Source: Planctomycetaceae bacterium (lineage in GTDB: Bacteria > Planctomycetota > Planctomycetia > Planctomycetales > Planctomycetaceae). From it: a stretch of 54,377 nucleotides of DNA. Position 1 is the first letter of the stretch, and every line of letters begins with the position of its first letter. Where the stretch lies: NCBI GenBank assembly GCA_020850695.1, contig JADZEF010000275.1, positions 1 to 54,377 of the forward strand, read 5' to 3'. The translations under genes were made by a program, and so were the position numbers. This document shows, piece by piece, positions 1 through 8,141 of the stretch. Below the pieces are notes generated by a model. The model did no database searches. It was given only the letters and a program-made list of their open reading frames with translations, and was not told where the DNA came from.

Positions 1-1
1 A

Positions 2-116
2 GGAACCCAGGAAGGCAGGAACAGGACAGGGGAACAAAGAGAAACCTCGTGAAGTCCCTGTGCAAGCCTCCATTTTCTTCGACGTTCCTGCGTTTTTTCC
101 TGCCTTCCTGGGTTCC
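2..116. repeat. Mirrored intergenic repeat at window start
   Basis: Two perfectly complementary 20-bp arms (2-21 and 97-116) flank about 75 bases. The arms are built from short purine-rich words of the GGAA/CAGG type. The element belongs to the class of mirrored intergenic repeats seen in many other gaps of this window. No gene is visible inside it. Confidence 0.8.
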
Positions 117-220
117 ACATTCAATCCATCCGACGAACCAGATTTGAGGAAAACCTCCGGCAACCTCAGCGGTCATTCGCGCTCATCCACTGGGTTGCGG
201 GTCTCCCGCGCTGGGCTTTT

Positions 221-240
221 CCGTCCCATCCGTCGTTTCC
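221..240. repeat. Dispersed intergenic motif (CCGTCCCATCCGTCGTTTCC)
   Basis: This 20-mer recurs exactly at 44200-44219 and nearly exactly within the mirrored element at 40291-40376. It lies immediately upstream of the broken vapC-like remnant, where the N-terminal half of that gene should be, so it probably marks the junction of an insertion or deletion. Confidence 0.6.
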
Positions 241-540
241 GGGCAACATCCTCATCAACCCGATTATTACGCTGAGCTGGCCCCCGCATTCGCTTCAGAG
301 ACCGATCTGGAACGCTGGCTCGATCCGACGGTGTTTCGGCGGCTTCCCCTTCCATATGCGGCCGGTTGGCGTGCCACACAGGCCTTCCTCGGCTATCGAC
401 GAAGCGGCGGAACGCGATCGCCCCCGCTGCCCGACTTCTACATCGGCGCGCACGCCGAGGTGGAACGGCTGACACTCGTGACGCGCGACGCCACACGCTA
501 TCGAACGTATTTTCCCGCCGTGTCGCTTGTCGCCCCACCA
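241..540 (+). pseudogene. vapC-like PIN-domain toxin remnant, 5'-truncated and frameshifted
   Basis: The reading frame from about 268 to 540 matches the C-terminal half of type II VapC toxins: a YAEL segment, then PLPDFYIGAHA, then TRDATRYRTYFP. These carry the conserved acidic residues of the PIN ribonuclease fold. Just upstream (245-265) the typical NILINPI segment lies in another frame, so about one base is missing near 262-268. The first half of the protein, with its first catalytic Asp, is absent, and no antitoxin gene is visible. The usual stop after the last beta strand is also missing. It is a dead remnant. The 330 bases after it show nothing recognisable. Confidence 0.65.
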
Positions 541-936
541 AGAGTCGCGATGGTTGGGCGAGTCGCTTCGGCACTGGCCCACCGCTCCCGGATGCCGCTT
601 CGGAGAAGCTACAATCCCTGGCGACGGAGAGAATCGGCATCGGAATCAGATGTCAGGCAACGATTGCGGTGTGATCCCCATGATCCCTTTCGATTGGCAG
701 CACGCACGCTGGTATTTGGCGTTGATCGTGATTCGCCCGCATCAACGATTCTTCCAATCTGAGAGCCGGGTCAGATCGACAACGATTTCCTCAGATTCTC
801 CAGGTTGCGAGGGCAGGTTGCGAGGAACTGAAAGGAACTCCCAGGATCGCCTGTCATCCCGCTTTCGCATATGGTAGCGGGAACACGCCACAATCTGACG
901 TCGAGGCCATCCGTGCTGATTTCTGGAGACGACATC

Positions 937-2421
937 GTGCGAAGAGACCGCTTTGCTGCCCGGGTGGTCGTGGCTGTTCTGATCGCGATGGTCGCATCGG
1001 GTCCGACGAGCGCGGCAGACGATGTGTTGCGTGTCGGCATGGCTGAGGTCGACATCACGCCGCCGGAGGGGTTTCCGATGGCCGGCTATTATCACGAGCG
1101 GTTAGCCGAGGGGGCGATCGATCCTCTCAAGGCGCGCGCCATCGTGTTTCGAAGTGGTACTGTCGAAGCGGCCTTCGTCGTGTGCGATCTCATCGGCGTC
1201 TCGACCGATCTGTCACGCGCCGTGAGGAAACGTGCCTCGGAAAAAACGGGCGTCCCCGCGTCGAACATCGTGGTCTCGGCGACTCACTCGCACACCGCTC
1301 CGGATTACACGGGGGAACTCTATCGGGCGCTCGGTGGAGAACCGCTCGAACCAACCCGCGCAGCTTACATCGAAAAGCTGATCAGCGGTCCCGTCGACGC
1401 CATCGTCACGGCGCACGCGACGGCGGAGCCGGCCGTGCTGAAGGCCGGGTCGGTCCAGCAGGAGACGCCGGTCTCGTTCAACCGGCGGTTTGTCATGCGG
1501 GATGGCAGCGTGCGGACCTGGATGTCGCTGGATAATCCTGAAGTCGTGCGGTCCGCCGGCCCGATCGATCCCGAGATCGGCCTGCTGCTGATCAATTCGA
1601 CCGACGGTTCGTCACGCGGCCTTGTCTCCAATTTCGCGCTGCACCTCGATACGGTGGGCGGCACGAAGTGGAGCGCTGATTATCCCTTCTTTATCGAGCA
1701 GACTCTCCGCAAGGCCAAGGGCCCCCGGTTTCTCTCGGTCTTCGCGACGGGCTGCTGTGGAGACATCAATCACGTCAACCCAGGACGCCGCGAACGCAAC
1801 AAGTCCGACGTCATCGGCAATTCGCTGGGGACGACGGTCGTCGGTACGCTGGAGCGTCTCGAGCCGCTGAAGCAGAGCGAGTTGAGAGTCAAATCGCGCG
1901 TCGTGCGGCTTCCTCTCCAGGACGCGACGCCCGAGGAAGTCACCCGTTCGATCGAAGTCCTGAATGCGGCGAAACGCAAAGAAAAGGTCGAATTCCTCGC
2001 TCACGTCACAGCCTACAAGAAACTGATGCTCGATCAGTTTCGGCACAATCCACCGCACGCGAAGACGACGGAACACATCACCTGGGGATTGAGCCGCGCA
2101 CTTTCCGGGACCGGCGACTCTCTCCCAGTGGACGTCACGGTCATGGCCCTCGGGCGAGATCTCGCGATTGTCTGCCTGCCGGGCGAAGTGTTCGTCGACC
2201 TCGGATTGGCGATCAAGCGGGGATCCCCCTTCCGCACGACAATCGTAGTCGAGCTTTCCAACTGCGTTGAAACGATCTACATCCCGCACCGGGCAGCGTA
2301 TGCCGGAGGGAGTTACGAAGTCACCAACTCAACGCTCGAGCCCGGTAGCGGCGAACTGCTTGTCGAGACAGCCTTGTCACTCCTCCGCGAAGCCGCGACG
2401 CCTGGCCAAGGCGACAAGTAG
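937..2421 (+). CDS. Neutral/alkaline ceramidase-family secreted protein
   Basis: A 494-residue protein beginning with a signal peptide (RRDRFAARVVVAVLIAMVAS, then an AADD cleavage region). The N-terminal domain of neutral/alkaline non-lysosomal ceramidases is recognisable: VDITPPEGFPMAGYY near the start, SATHSHTAPDYTG (metal and active-site region), and a FATGCCGDINHVNP segment. The family hydrolyses the N-acyl bond of ceramides, but planctomycete paralogues are many and their substrates are unknown. GTG at 937 is preferred over the in-frame ATG at 871 because GGAG stands 8 bases upstream and the signal peptide then starts directly. It is transcribed toward the aminotransferase gene, with a hairpin terminator between them. 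Confidence 0.82.
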   Translation: MRRDRFAARVVVAVLIAMVASGPTSAADDVLRVGMAEVDITPPEGFPMAGYYHERLAEGAIDPLKARAIVFRSGTVEAAFVVCDLIGVSTDLSRAVRKRASEKTGVPASNIVVSATHSHTAPDYTGELYRALGGEPLEPTRAAYIEKLISGPVDAIVTAHATAEPAVLKAGSVQQETPVSFNRRFVMRDGSVRTWMSLDNPEVVRSAGPIDPEIGLLLINSTDGSSRGLVSNFALHLDTVGGTKWSADYPFFIEQTLRKAKGPRFLSVFATGCCGDINHVNPGRRERNKSDVIGNSLGTTVVGTLERLEPLKQSELRVKSRVVRLPLQDATPEEVTRSIEVLNAAKRKEKVEFLAHVTAYKKLMLDQFRHNPPHAKTTEHITWGLSRALSGTGDSLPVDVTVMALGRDLAIVCLPGEVFVDLGLAIKRGSPFRTTIVVELSNCVETIYIPHRAAYAGGSYEVTNSTLEPGSGELLVETALSLLREAATPGQGDK

Positions 2422-2602
2422 TGGCGTCGTGGCGCCCGGGGGGTTGACCAACGGGAAACGCAGCCGATTGCGGCTTTGCTGTCTGGTTGGAGTGTCTCCG
2501 GCGAGACGCGCAAGTTAGCTCGGCGTGAGTCGCGGAGGGCGGGCCGAGCCGCTTTGGCGCTGGCCCGCCATTCTGCGATGGCGATCACCGCAACCCAAAC
2601 GC

Positions 2603-2633
2603 CGAGAGCCAGTCCGGATCGGACTGGCTCTCG
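2603..2633. terminator. Bidirectional hairpin between convergent genes
   Basis: A perfect 14-bp stem (2603-2616 with 2620-2633) closes a 3-base loop. It sits between two convergent genes and probably terminates both. No long T tract follows, so factor-independent action is not certain. Confidence 0.6.
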
Positions 2634-2651
2634 AACTGTTCTCTGCGAGTT

Positions 2652-2796
2652 CACGACAGAGGATGTCGTGCCGAATGGTGGCACGAGACTCCGTCTCGTG
2701 AAGGAGCGTGGAGAGCCGAGGAACTCACCAAACTCGTCGACGAGCTTGGTGATGGTTTCTGGCTCGCCTCACGTCTTCACGACATGGAATGTCGTG
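2652..2796. repeat. Cluster of short palindromes
   Basis: Three small hairpins lie in the gap before the aminotransferase stop: CACGACA/TGTCGTG at 2652-2670 and again at 2778-2796, and CACGAGA/TCTCGTG at 2682-2700. Between them a longer imperfect dyad surrounds about 2735. The 387-base gap 2422-2808 contains no gene that I can support. Confidence 0.55.
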
Positions 2797-2808
2797 CCAC
2801 TCTCACGG

Positions 2809-4029
2809 TCACGCCGCGGCCCGCAGGGGCTGGCGGAGCGGGATCGTGGCCGGGATGTCGCGGGCGTTGCCTGCGAGGCGGCCGAGGGCCTTCGCGATGC
2901 CACGCACCACGATCTCAAGCTGGTGTCCCTGGAGTTCCGGGAAGATCGGCAGGGCTAGCACTTCGTCCGACGCCCGCTCGGCTTCGGGGAAGTCGCCCAG
3001 CTTCTTGCCCAGGAACTGGAAGCACTCCTGAAGGTGCAGCGGGATCGGATAGTAGATCGAGCAGCCGATCTTCTGTTCCTTCAGCGAGGCCATGACCTCG
3101 TTCCGCTTGCCGTCCTTCACCCGCACCGTGAACTGGTTGTAGACATGCCGGCGGCCCGAGAGGGTTTCCGGCAGCGTGAGGGCGTCGGTCAGGCCGTAGC
3201 GGGCGAAGAGGTCGAAGTACCGCTTCGCGTTCTTCTGGCGGGCGACGCTCCACGCATCGAGGTGCGGGAGCTTCACGCGGAGAATGGCGGCCTGCAAGGC
3301 GTCGAGGCGGCTGTTGAGACCCACCTCGATGTGCTTGTAGACCCCCGCATCGCCGTGGACGCGGAGCCGCTTGAGACGCTTGGCGAGATCGGGATCGTCG
3401 GTGGTCATCATGCCGCCGTCGCCCGCACCGCCGAGGTTCTTCGTCGGGAAGAAGCTGAAGCAGCCAACCGTTCCGAGCACGCCGGCCCGGCGGCCGCGGT
3501 ATTCGGCGCCGATGGCCTGGCAGGCGTCTTCAATGACGTGCAGCTTCTCGCGGACCGCAATCCGCCACAGCGGTTCCATCTCGGCACACTGGCCGAAGAG
3601 GTGGACCGGCATGATGGCCTTGGTGCGGGGGCTGATGGCTTCGGCGACCTTGAGCGGGCTCAGGTTGAACGAGACCGGGTCGAGGTCGACGAAGACCGGC
3701 TTCGCGCCGACGCGGCAGATGGAACTGGCGGTGGCGAAGAAGGTGAACGGGCTGGTGATGACCTCGTCGCCCGGGCCGATGTCGAGGGCCATGAGGGCGA
3801 GGATGAGGGCATCGGTGCCGGAGGCACAGCCGATGGCCTCGCGGGCGTCGCAGTATTTCGCGACTTCGGTTTCCAGCGACGAGACTTCTTCACCGAGGAT
3901 GAACCGCTGTGAGGAGAGGCAGCGGTTGACCGCTTCCTGGGTTTCCGCGGCGAGCGCCTGATACTGGAGCACCAGGTCCATAAAGGGGACGGGCTCCTCG
4001 GCAGGAGCCTGAGGATGAACGTCGGCCAT
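2809..4029 (-). CDS. DegT/DnrJ/EryC1/StrS family PLP-dependent aminotransferase
   Basis: A 406-residue fold-type I aminotransferase of the sugar-aminating DegT/DnrJ/EryC1/StrS family. Visible marks are the PFMDL start, SGTDALILAL (PLP phosphate binding), the HVIEDACQAIGA strand with the PLP-contacting Asp168, and FSFFPTKNLGG with the Schiff-base Lys197. Length is normal for the family, perhaps with about 30 extra C-terminal residues. Members transfer an amino group from glutamate to 3- or 4-keto sugar nucleotides for LPS or glycan synthesis. No other nucleotide-sugar gene is adjacent, so the substrate cannot be told. A Gfo/Idh/MocA dehydrogenase lies about 7 kb away; a link is only possible. 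Confidence 0.88.
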   Translation of the reverse strand: MADVHPQAPAEEPVPFMDLVLQYQALAAETQEAVNRCLSSQRFILGEEVSSLETEVAKYCDAREAIGCASGTDALILALMALDIGPGDEVITSPFTFFATASSICRVGAKPVFVDLDPVSFNLSPLKVAEAISPRTKAIMPVHLFGQCAEMEPLWRIAVREKLHVIEDACQAIGAEYRGRRAGVLGTVGCFSFFPTKNLGGAGDGGMMTTDDPDLAKRLKRLRVHGDAGVYKHIEVGLNSRLDALQAAILRVKLPHLDAWSVARQKNAKRYFDLFARYGLTDALTLPETLSGRRHVYNQFTVRVKDGKRNEVMASLKEQKIGCSIYYPIPLHLQECFQFLGKKLGDFPEAERASDEVLALPIFPELQGHQLEIVVRGIAKALGRLAGNARDIPATIPLRQPLRAAA

Positions 4030-4323
4030 GAGCGATTCCCTTCGCTGCGGAGATCGACGGATGTATGGTCAGCGGCTGATTGTCGGCCGGGTACGGTACG
4101 ACGCGTTGTCGCTGCCTGTCAAGGTGAAGCATCAGACGTTATCGGCCATCTTCGGCCCGCAGACTCACTCTGTTTGGAGCAATCGGCAGGGTCCGAAAAA
4201 GTTCCGGGAGCCGCAGGGTTTGCCGGGCTTGCGGCGGCGAAGAGTCGCGTGGCGCAAACCTTTCCACGCGTGTCGGATCGGGCGCAGCGGGCGGGGTGGC
4301 GGGGTCGATGGAGTGAAAGGAGA

Positions 4324-4408
4324 CAGGAGACAGGAGTCAGGAGAAAGACGGAAGACCAAAAGTCAGGAGTCTGCCACCGGCTGTACTTCTCCTGACTCCT
4401 GTCTCCTG
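4324..4408. repeat. Mirrored intergenic repeat upstream of the 4439 gene
   Basis: Perfect 22-bp complementary arms (4324-4345 and 4387-4408) made of repeated CAGGAG/CTCCTG words surround about 41 bases. The element ends just upstream of the ribosome binding site of the next gene. The 409-base gap 4030-4438 otherwise shows no gene. Confidence 0.75.
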
Positions 4409-4438
4409 ACTCCTTCCCCATAAGCCGGAGGAGATGCG

Positions 4439-5785
4439 ATGGATCGCAGAGAGTGGTTGACACGCGGTCTCGCCTCGGCATTGCTGACCGCCTTCCCGCT
4501 GCAGTTAGCGATTGCCGAAGACAGCCCGAGTGGCCCGTCGCTTCTGCCGGTCGCCGGGCAGCAGACGAACGCGCCGACACCCGCCCCATCCAATCCGGCG
4601 ACCCCACGTCCGTTGTCTGCGGGGGCGGCGGCGCCGAGCCAGGCGCAGACCGCTCCCGGCAAGTCGAATGTCTACACCCCGCGGAACGTGCCGCGGTTGA
4701 CCGCTACCGATCAGCAGGCGGTCGCGTCGGCTCTGTCGGCGGCCGAGACGCTGGCCCGTACGAGTGTGACGGCGTCGAGCCTGAATGTGCTGCCGGTCGA
4801 TGAGTTTGCCCTGCAGCAGGACGCGATCCTGTCGCTGCGGATTTCGGCGGCACGGCTGCGAGCGGACTCCACGGGACGGCTCGAGGCGCTGCAGCAGCAT
4901 GCGGAAGCGTTGCGAGGGTTATGCGAGCGGCTCGAACGCCGCGCGACATCGGGCGATGCGTCAGTGACCGCGGAACTGACCGCCGCGCGGGCTTACCAGG
5001 CCGTCGCCGAGGCCCAGGTGATGGCGGAAGTGGGTGAGGCGGCAAGCGTGCGGCGGACGTGGAAGCGCGCGGCCGATGTGACGCAGGACCTCTTGGTGCT
5101 TCGCATGCAGGACGCCCGCCGCGGGACGACCACACTGCCGGCGGTGGCGCATGCGGCGAACCTGGCCGTGCGTGCAGCGCAGCGGGCGGGCGCGTCCGAT
5201 ACGTCGTTCAACGCGTCGGCCCAGCTCGAAAGTTCGTTGAAGGACGCGGAGCGGATCGCCGACGCGCGGGCCCGCTCAGGAAGCCACGTTGCCGATCCGT
5301 TCGCCCCACTGCTGCACATCGAAGCGAATCGTGCGGCGCTCTTGTGGAAGACGGCGAAGTCGTCAGACGGAAAGTCGATTCCCGCCCGCATGAGCGAGGC
5401 CGAGCGGCTGGCCGATTCGCTCTTCCGCCAGCAGACGGACCCCACGGGCGCCTCGCTCGAACGGCTGAGGACCGCGGCAGTGTTGTGGCAGAGCCGAGAT
5501 GACTTCCACGAGACGCTGTCGGTCGGCGGGACCGTCTCGCAGGTGATCCGCAATGAGAGTGCGCTGAACCTCGCGCGGTTGACGGCGCTGCGGGGGCGGC
5601 TGAACGAGTCGTCCCGCAACCGCGCTCCAATGATGACCGGTAAACAGGTCGAACCCGATGCGCTGACGGCCGCGACGACGGCTCACATCGAGGTGCTGTC
5701 GGCGCGGCTTGCGCTGCGGCCGATCGAGCGGCGCCTGTCGGGCGAGCGGCTGTCGGCCGTCGCGAAGCCGACGCGCACGCCGTGA
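4439..5785 (+). CDS. Exported alpha-helical protein of unknown function
   Basis: A 448-residue protein that I do not recognise. It starts with MDRREWLTRGLASALL, a plausible signal peptide with a weakly Tat-like RR, ending near AIAEDSP. A Pro/Ala/Thr-rich linker (about residues 30-75) follows, then a long Ala/Leu/Arg-rich helical region predicted by eye to form several coiled or bundled helices. There is no catalytic motif. GGAGGA stands 6 bases before the ATG, which supports the start. It precedes hslV by about 200 bases on the same strand but need not be cotranscribed with it. Confidence 0.65.
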   Translation: MDRREWLTRGLASALLTAFPLQLAIAEDSPSGPSLLPVAGQQTNAPTPAPSNPATPRPLSAGAAAPSQAQTAPGKSNVYTPRNVPRLTATDQQAVASALSAAETLARTSVTASSLNVLPVDEFALQQDAILSLRISAARLRADSTGRLEALQQHAEALRGLCERLERRATSGDASVTAELTAARAYQAVAEAQVMAEVGEAASVRRTWKRAADVTQDLLVLRMQDARRGTTTLPAVAHAANLAVRAAQRAGASDTSFNASAQLESSLKDAERIADARARSGSHVADPFAPLLHIEANRAALLWKTAKSSDGKSIPARMSEAERLADSLFRQQTDPTGASLERLRTAAVLWQSRDDFHETLSVGGTVSQVIRNESALNLARLTALRGRLNESSRNRAPMMTGKQVEPDALTAATTAHIEVLSARLALRPIERRLSGERLSAVAKPTRTP

Positions 5786-5991
5786 TGGTCGTCTTTTGCT
5801 CTGACTCACTATTCCTGGTTGTGGCCTCGCTGCACTGAGGTTGCGGCTTCGCCGCGCCGCGCTGACCTGTCGCGTCAATTTGGCCCGGCAGCGGAGCCAT
5901 CGCCCGAGCGTTCGGTATAATTCGGCGACGGAGTTTCGAAGGATGTCCTTCGCTGCCGTTGATACACCATCCTTCGGGGATCCATCGCGCA

Positions 5992-6573
5992 ATGTCGTCG
6001 CTCGAGCCTACGTCTCCCCACTCGCGCCGTGTCTCCTCGCATTCGACGACGATCCTGAGCGTGCGGCACAAGGGAGTGGTCGCCATCGGCGGAGATGGCC
6101 AGGCGACCTACGGCAATACGGTCCTGAAGGCCGACATCCGCAAGATCCGCTGGATCCTCGACCGCAAGGTGCTCATCGGTTTCGCCGGTTCGACGGCCGA
6201 CGCCTTCGCGCTGCTCGAACGCTTCGAGGCCCGGGCCAAGGATTTTCCGGGGAATATCGTCAGGGCGGCGACCGAACTGGCCCGGGACTGGCGGACTGAT
6301 CGAGCGTTGCGGCGGCTCGAGGCGATGATCATTGTGGTCAACGCCGATGTGAGTCTGCTGATCACCGGCAACGGCGATGTGCTGCAGCCGGCGGATGGCA
6401 TCGTCGGCATCGGCTCGGGCGGTTCTTATGCCATCTCGGCGGCCCGGGCCCTGGTGGGGCACTCGAGTCTGTCGGCGACCGAGATCGTCCGCGAGAGCTT
6501 GAAGATCGCCGCCAGCCTCGACATTTACACGAACGACAACATTCTGGTGGAGGAGATCCCGTGCGGGAAATGA
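5992..6573 (+). CDS. hslV: ATP-dependent protease proteolytic subunit HslV (ClpQ)
   Basis: The peptidase subunit of the HslUV (ClpYQ) two-component proteasome-like protease; it forms a double hexameric ring that takes unfolded substrate from HslU. Family marks are [10 protein letters not shown] with the nucleophilic Thr, [54 protein letters not shown] and [12 protein letters not shown] 5992 is chosen; an in-frame TTG at 5959 would add 11 residues. Even from 5992 the catalytic Thr is residue 19, so an 18-residue propeptide must be removed, whereas E. coli HslV loses only Met. The C-terminus ends PCGK and its TGA falls inside an 18-bp direct repeat that recurs at the hslU start. Confidence 0.93.
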   Translation: MSSLEPTSPHSRRVSSHSTTILSVRHKGVVAIGGDGQATYGNTVLKADIRKIRWILDRKVLIGFAGSTADAFALLERFEARAKDFPGNIVRAATELARDWRTDRALRRLEAMIIVVNADVSLLITGNGDVLQPADGIVGIGSGGSYAISAARALVGHSSLSATEIVRESLKIAASLDIYTNDNILVEEIPCGK

Positions 6574-6576
6574 CAC
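6559..6576. repeat. Left copy of 18-bp direct repeat bracketing the hslV-hslU spacer
   Basis: The 18 bases CCGTGCGGGAAATGACAC are identical to 6741-6758. The left copy encodes the last hslV codons and stop. It also contains an ATGA that would start HslU with Met-Thr if the spacer were absent, which is the usual translational-coupling overlap. Confidence 0.85.
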
Positions 6577-6740
6577 GGACAGCACCCCGGCTGCGGCTCT
6601 GAGAAGCCGGGGTGCCGAAGCAATGCGGTTCCGATCGCTCCAGTGGAACAGGAACGCGAACTGAACCGGACACACGACTTGACACGGCACCCAGGGTGCC
6701 CAAAGCTGCACCCTGGGTGCTACCAAGAGTGGAGAATCAT
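6577..6740. mobile_element. Inserted segment of two hairpin elements between hslV and hslU (putative MITE/REP-like)
   Basis: This 164-base spacer separates the two copies of an 18-bp duplication. It carries two short hairpins: arms 6582-6592/6605-6615 (GCACCCCGGCT type, 11 bp perfect) and 6687-6699/6708-6720 (GCACCCAGGGTGC type, 13 bp perfect). The same hairpin family recurs at 22918, 38881, 43634 and 43731. No transposase is present, so any mobility would be non-autonomous. That it is mobile is inference from the flanking duplication. It now supplies the GGAG used by hslU. Confidence 0.55.
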
Positions 6741-6758
6741 CCGTGCGGGAAATGACAC
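6741..6758. repeat. Right copy of 18-bp direct repeat at hslU start
   Basis: Identical to 6559-6576. This copy contains the GTG (6743) and ATG (6752) candidate starts of hslU. Confidence 0.85.
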
Positions 6759-8092
6759 CGCGGGAAATTGTGGCCGAGCTCGATCGGCACATCATCGGCC
6801 AGGGGGACGCGAAGCGGGCGGTGGCCATTGCGCTCCGCAATCGCTGGCGCTGGTCGCGGTTGCCCGACGACATCCGTCGCGAGGTGACGCCGAAGAACAT
6901 CCTCATGATGGGTCCGACCGGCGTCGGCAAGACGGAGATCACCCGGCGGCTGGCCAAGCTGACCGGGGCGCCGTTCATCAAGGTCGAGGCGACGAAGTAC
7001 ACCGAAGTCGGGTACGTCGGCCGCGACGTCGAGAGCATGATCCGCGAGCTGGTCGACGCCTCGGTGAAGCTGGTCACGGCGAAGAAGCGCGAGGAAGTCC
7101 GCGCCAAGGCGGACGAGCGCGTCGAAGAACGGCTGCTCGATCTGCTCCTTCCGCAGCAGGACGACTCGGACGAAAGCGCCGACGAGGCCGAGCGGGAAGT
7201 TTCCGAGAAGCGGCATCACCGCACGCGCGAGAAGCTTCGCAAGAAGCTGAAGGCCGGCGAGCTGGAAGACCGCCGTGTCGAGCTGTCCATCGAACACAAA
7301 CATGTTCCCGTGCAGATCATGTCGAACATCGTCATGGAGCAGATGGACGTCGACCTGCAGAGCATGTTCGACCGCATCATGCCAAAGCAGAACTCCCGCC
7401 GCGACCTGACGGTGGCCGAGGCGCGCAAGGTGCTGCTCGAACAGGAATCCGAAGGACTGATGGACAAGGACGCCATTCGCGAGGAGGCCGTGCGGCTCGC
7501 GGAAGGCTCGGGGATGGTGTTTATCGACGAGATCGACAAGGTGTGAGGGGCGGAGGACTCGCGGGGGGCTGAGGTCAGTCGCCAGGGAGTGCAGCGAGAT
7601 CTGCTGCCGATCGTCGAGGGGACGACGGTGCAGACGCGCTATGGCCCGGTCAACACCGAGCACATGCTGTTCATCGCGGCGGGGGCGTTTCACCGCGCCA
7701 AACCGAGCGACCTGATGCCCGAGCTTCAGGGGCGTTTCCCGATTCGCGTCGAGCTGACCGACCTGACGCGCGACGACCTCGTGCGAATTCTCACCGAGCC
7801 GACCAGCTCGCTGACGAAGCAGTACACCGCGCTCCTGGCGACGGACGGCATCGAGGTGCGGTTCGAGAAGGATGGCATCGACGCGCTGGCGGACGCCGCC
7901 CATAAAGTGAACCAGACGACTCAGAATATTGGGGCGCGGCGGCTGCACACGATTCTCGAGCGGCTGCTCGAAGAGGTGAGCTTCGAATCGCCCGAGCGTG
8001 CGGAGAAGGTGGTCACTGTCAACGCGGCCTACGTGCAGAAGCGGCTGGAATCGATTCTGAAGGACGAAGACCTGAGCCGGTTCATTCTGTAG
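6743..8092 (+). CDS. hslU: HslU (ClpY) AAA+ unfoldase, reading frame interrupted by an in-frame TGA
   Basis: The ATPase partner of HslV; it unfolds and feeds substrates. Read from GTG 6743 (GGAG 8 bases upstream; ATG 6752 is possible) through the TGA it is 449 codons, the normal family length. Seen: [22 protein letters not shown], Walker A GPTGVGKT (57-64), the I-domain (about 110-240), Walker B VFIDEID (to 265), then TGA at codon 268, then [17 protein letters not shown], the [13 protein letters not shown] region, GARRLHT (sensor 2) and the C-terminal DLSRFIL tail that activates HslV. Nothing is lost around the TGA and the frame is unchanged. E. coli HslU has Cys at this site. The options are selenocysteine or other readthrough, a fresh nonsense mutation, or a sequencing error. 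A pipeline may split this gene or call it a pseudogene. Confidence 0.85.
7544..7583 (+). other. In-frame TGA in hslU and downstream foldable hairpin
   Basis: TGA occupies 7544-7546, directly after the DEIDKV of Walker B. Downstream bases can fold: 7549-7553 pairs with 7579-7583, a tandem G-A mismatch follows, then 7556-7559 pairs with 7573-7576 (one G-U), leaving a 13-base G-rich apical loop. The position resembles that of a bacterial SECIS. In GC-rich DNA such folds arise by chance, so this is weak evidence. Confidence 0.35.
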
Positions 8093-8105
8093 TGACACGA
8101 AAGGC

Positions 8106-8132
8106 GCCATCACCGCCTCGGAGGGTGACGGC
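8106..8132. terminator. Possible hairpin between convergent hslU and lgt
   Basis: A 9-bp stem with one mismatch (8106-8114 with 8124-8132) lies in the 49-base gap between two convergent genes. It is a plausible but weak shared terminator, with no T tract. Confidence 0.35.
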
Positions 8133-8141
8133 GACTCTGGC

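Noticed and set aside
173..640. Minus-strand frame of 155 codons over the vapC remnant
   Set aside because: Arg-rich product with no family likeness; the plus strand carries recognisable PIN-domain motifs.
6743..8098. Genome-wide reassignment of TGA to an amino acid as explanation of the hslU TGA
   Set aside because: TGA ends hslV, the DUF58 gene, the helicase gene and others at family-typical lengths in this window, so it functions as a stop here.
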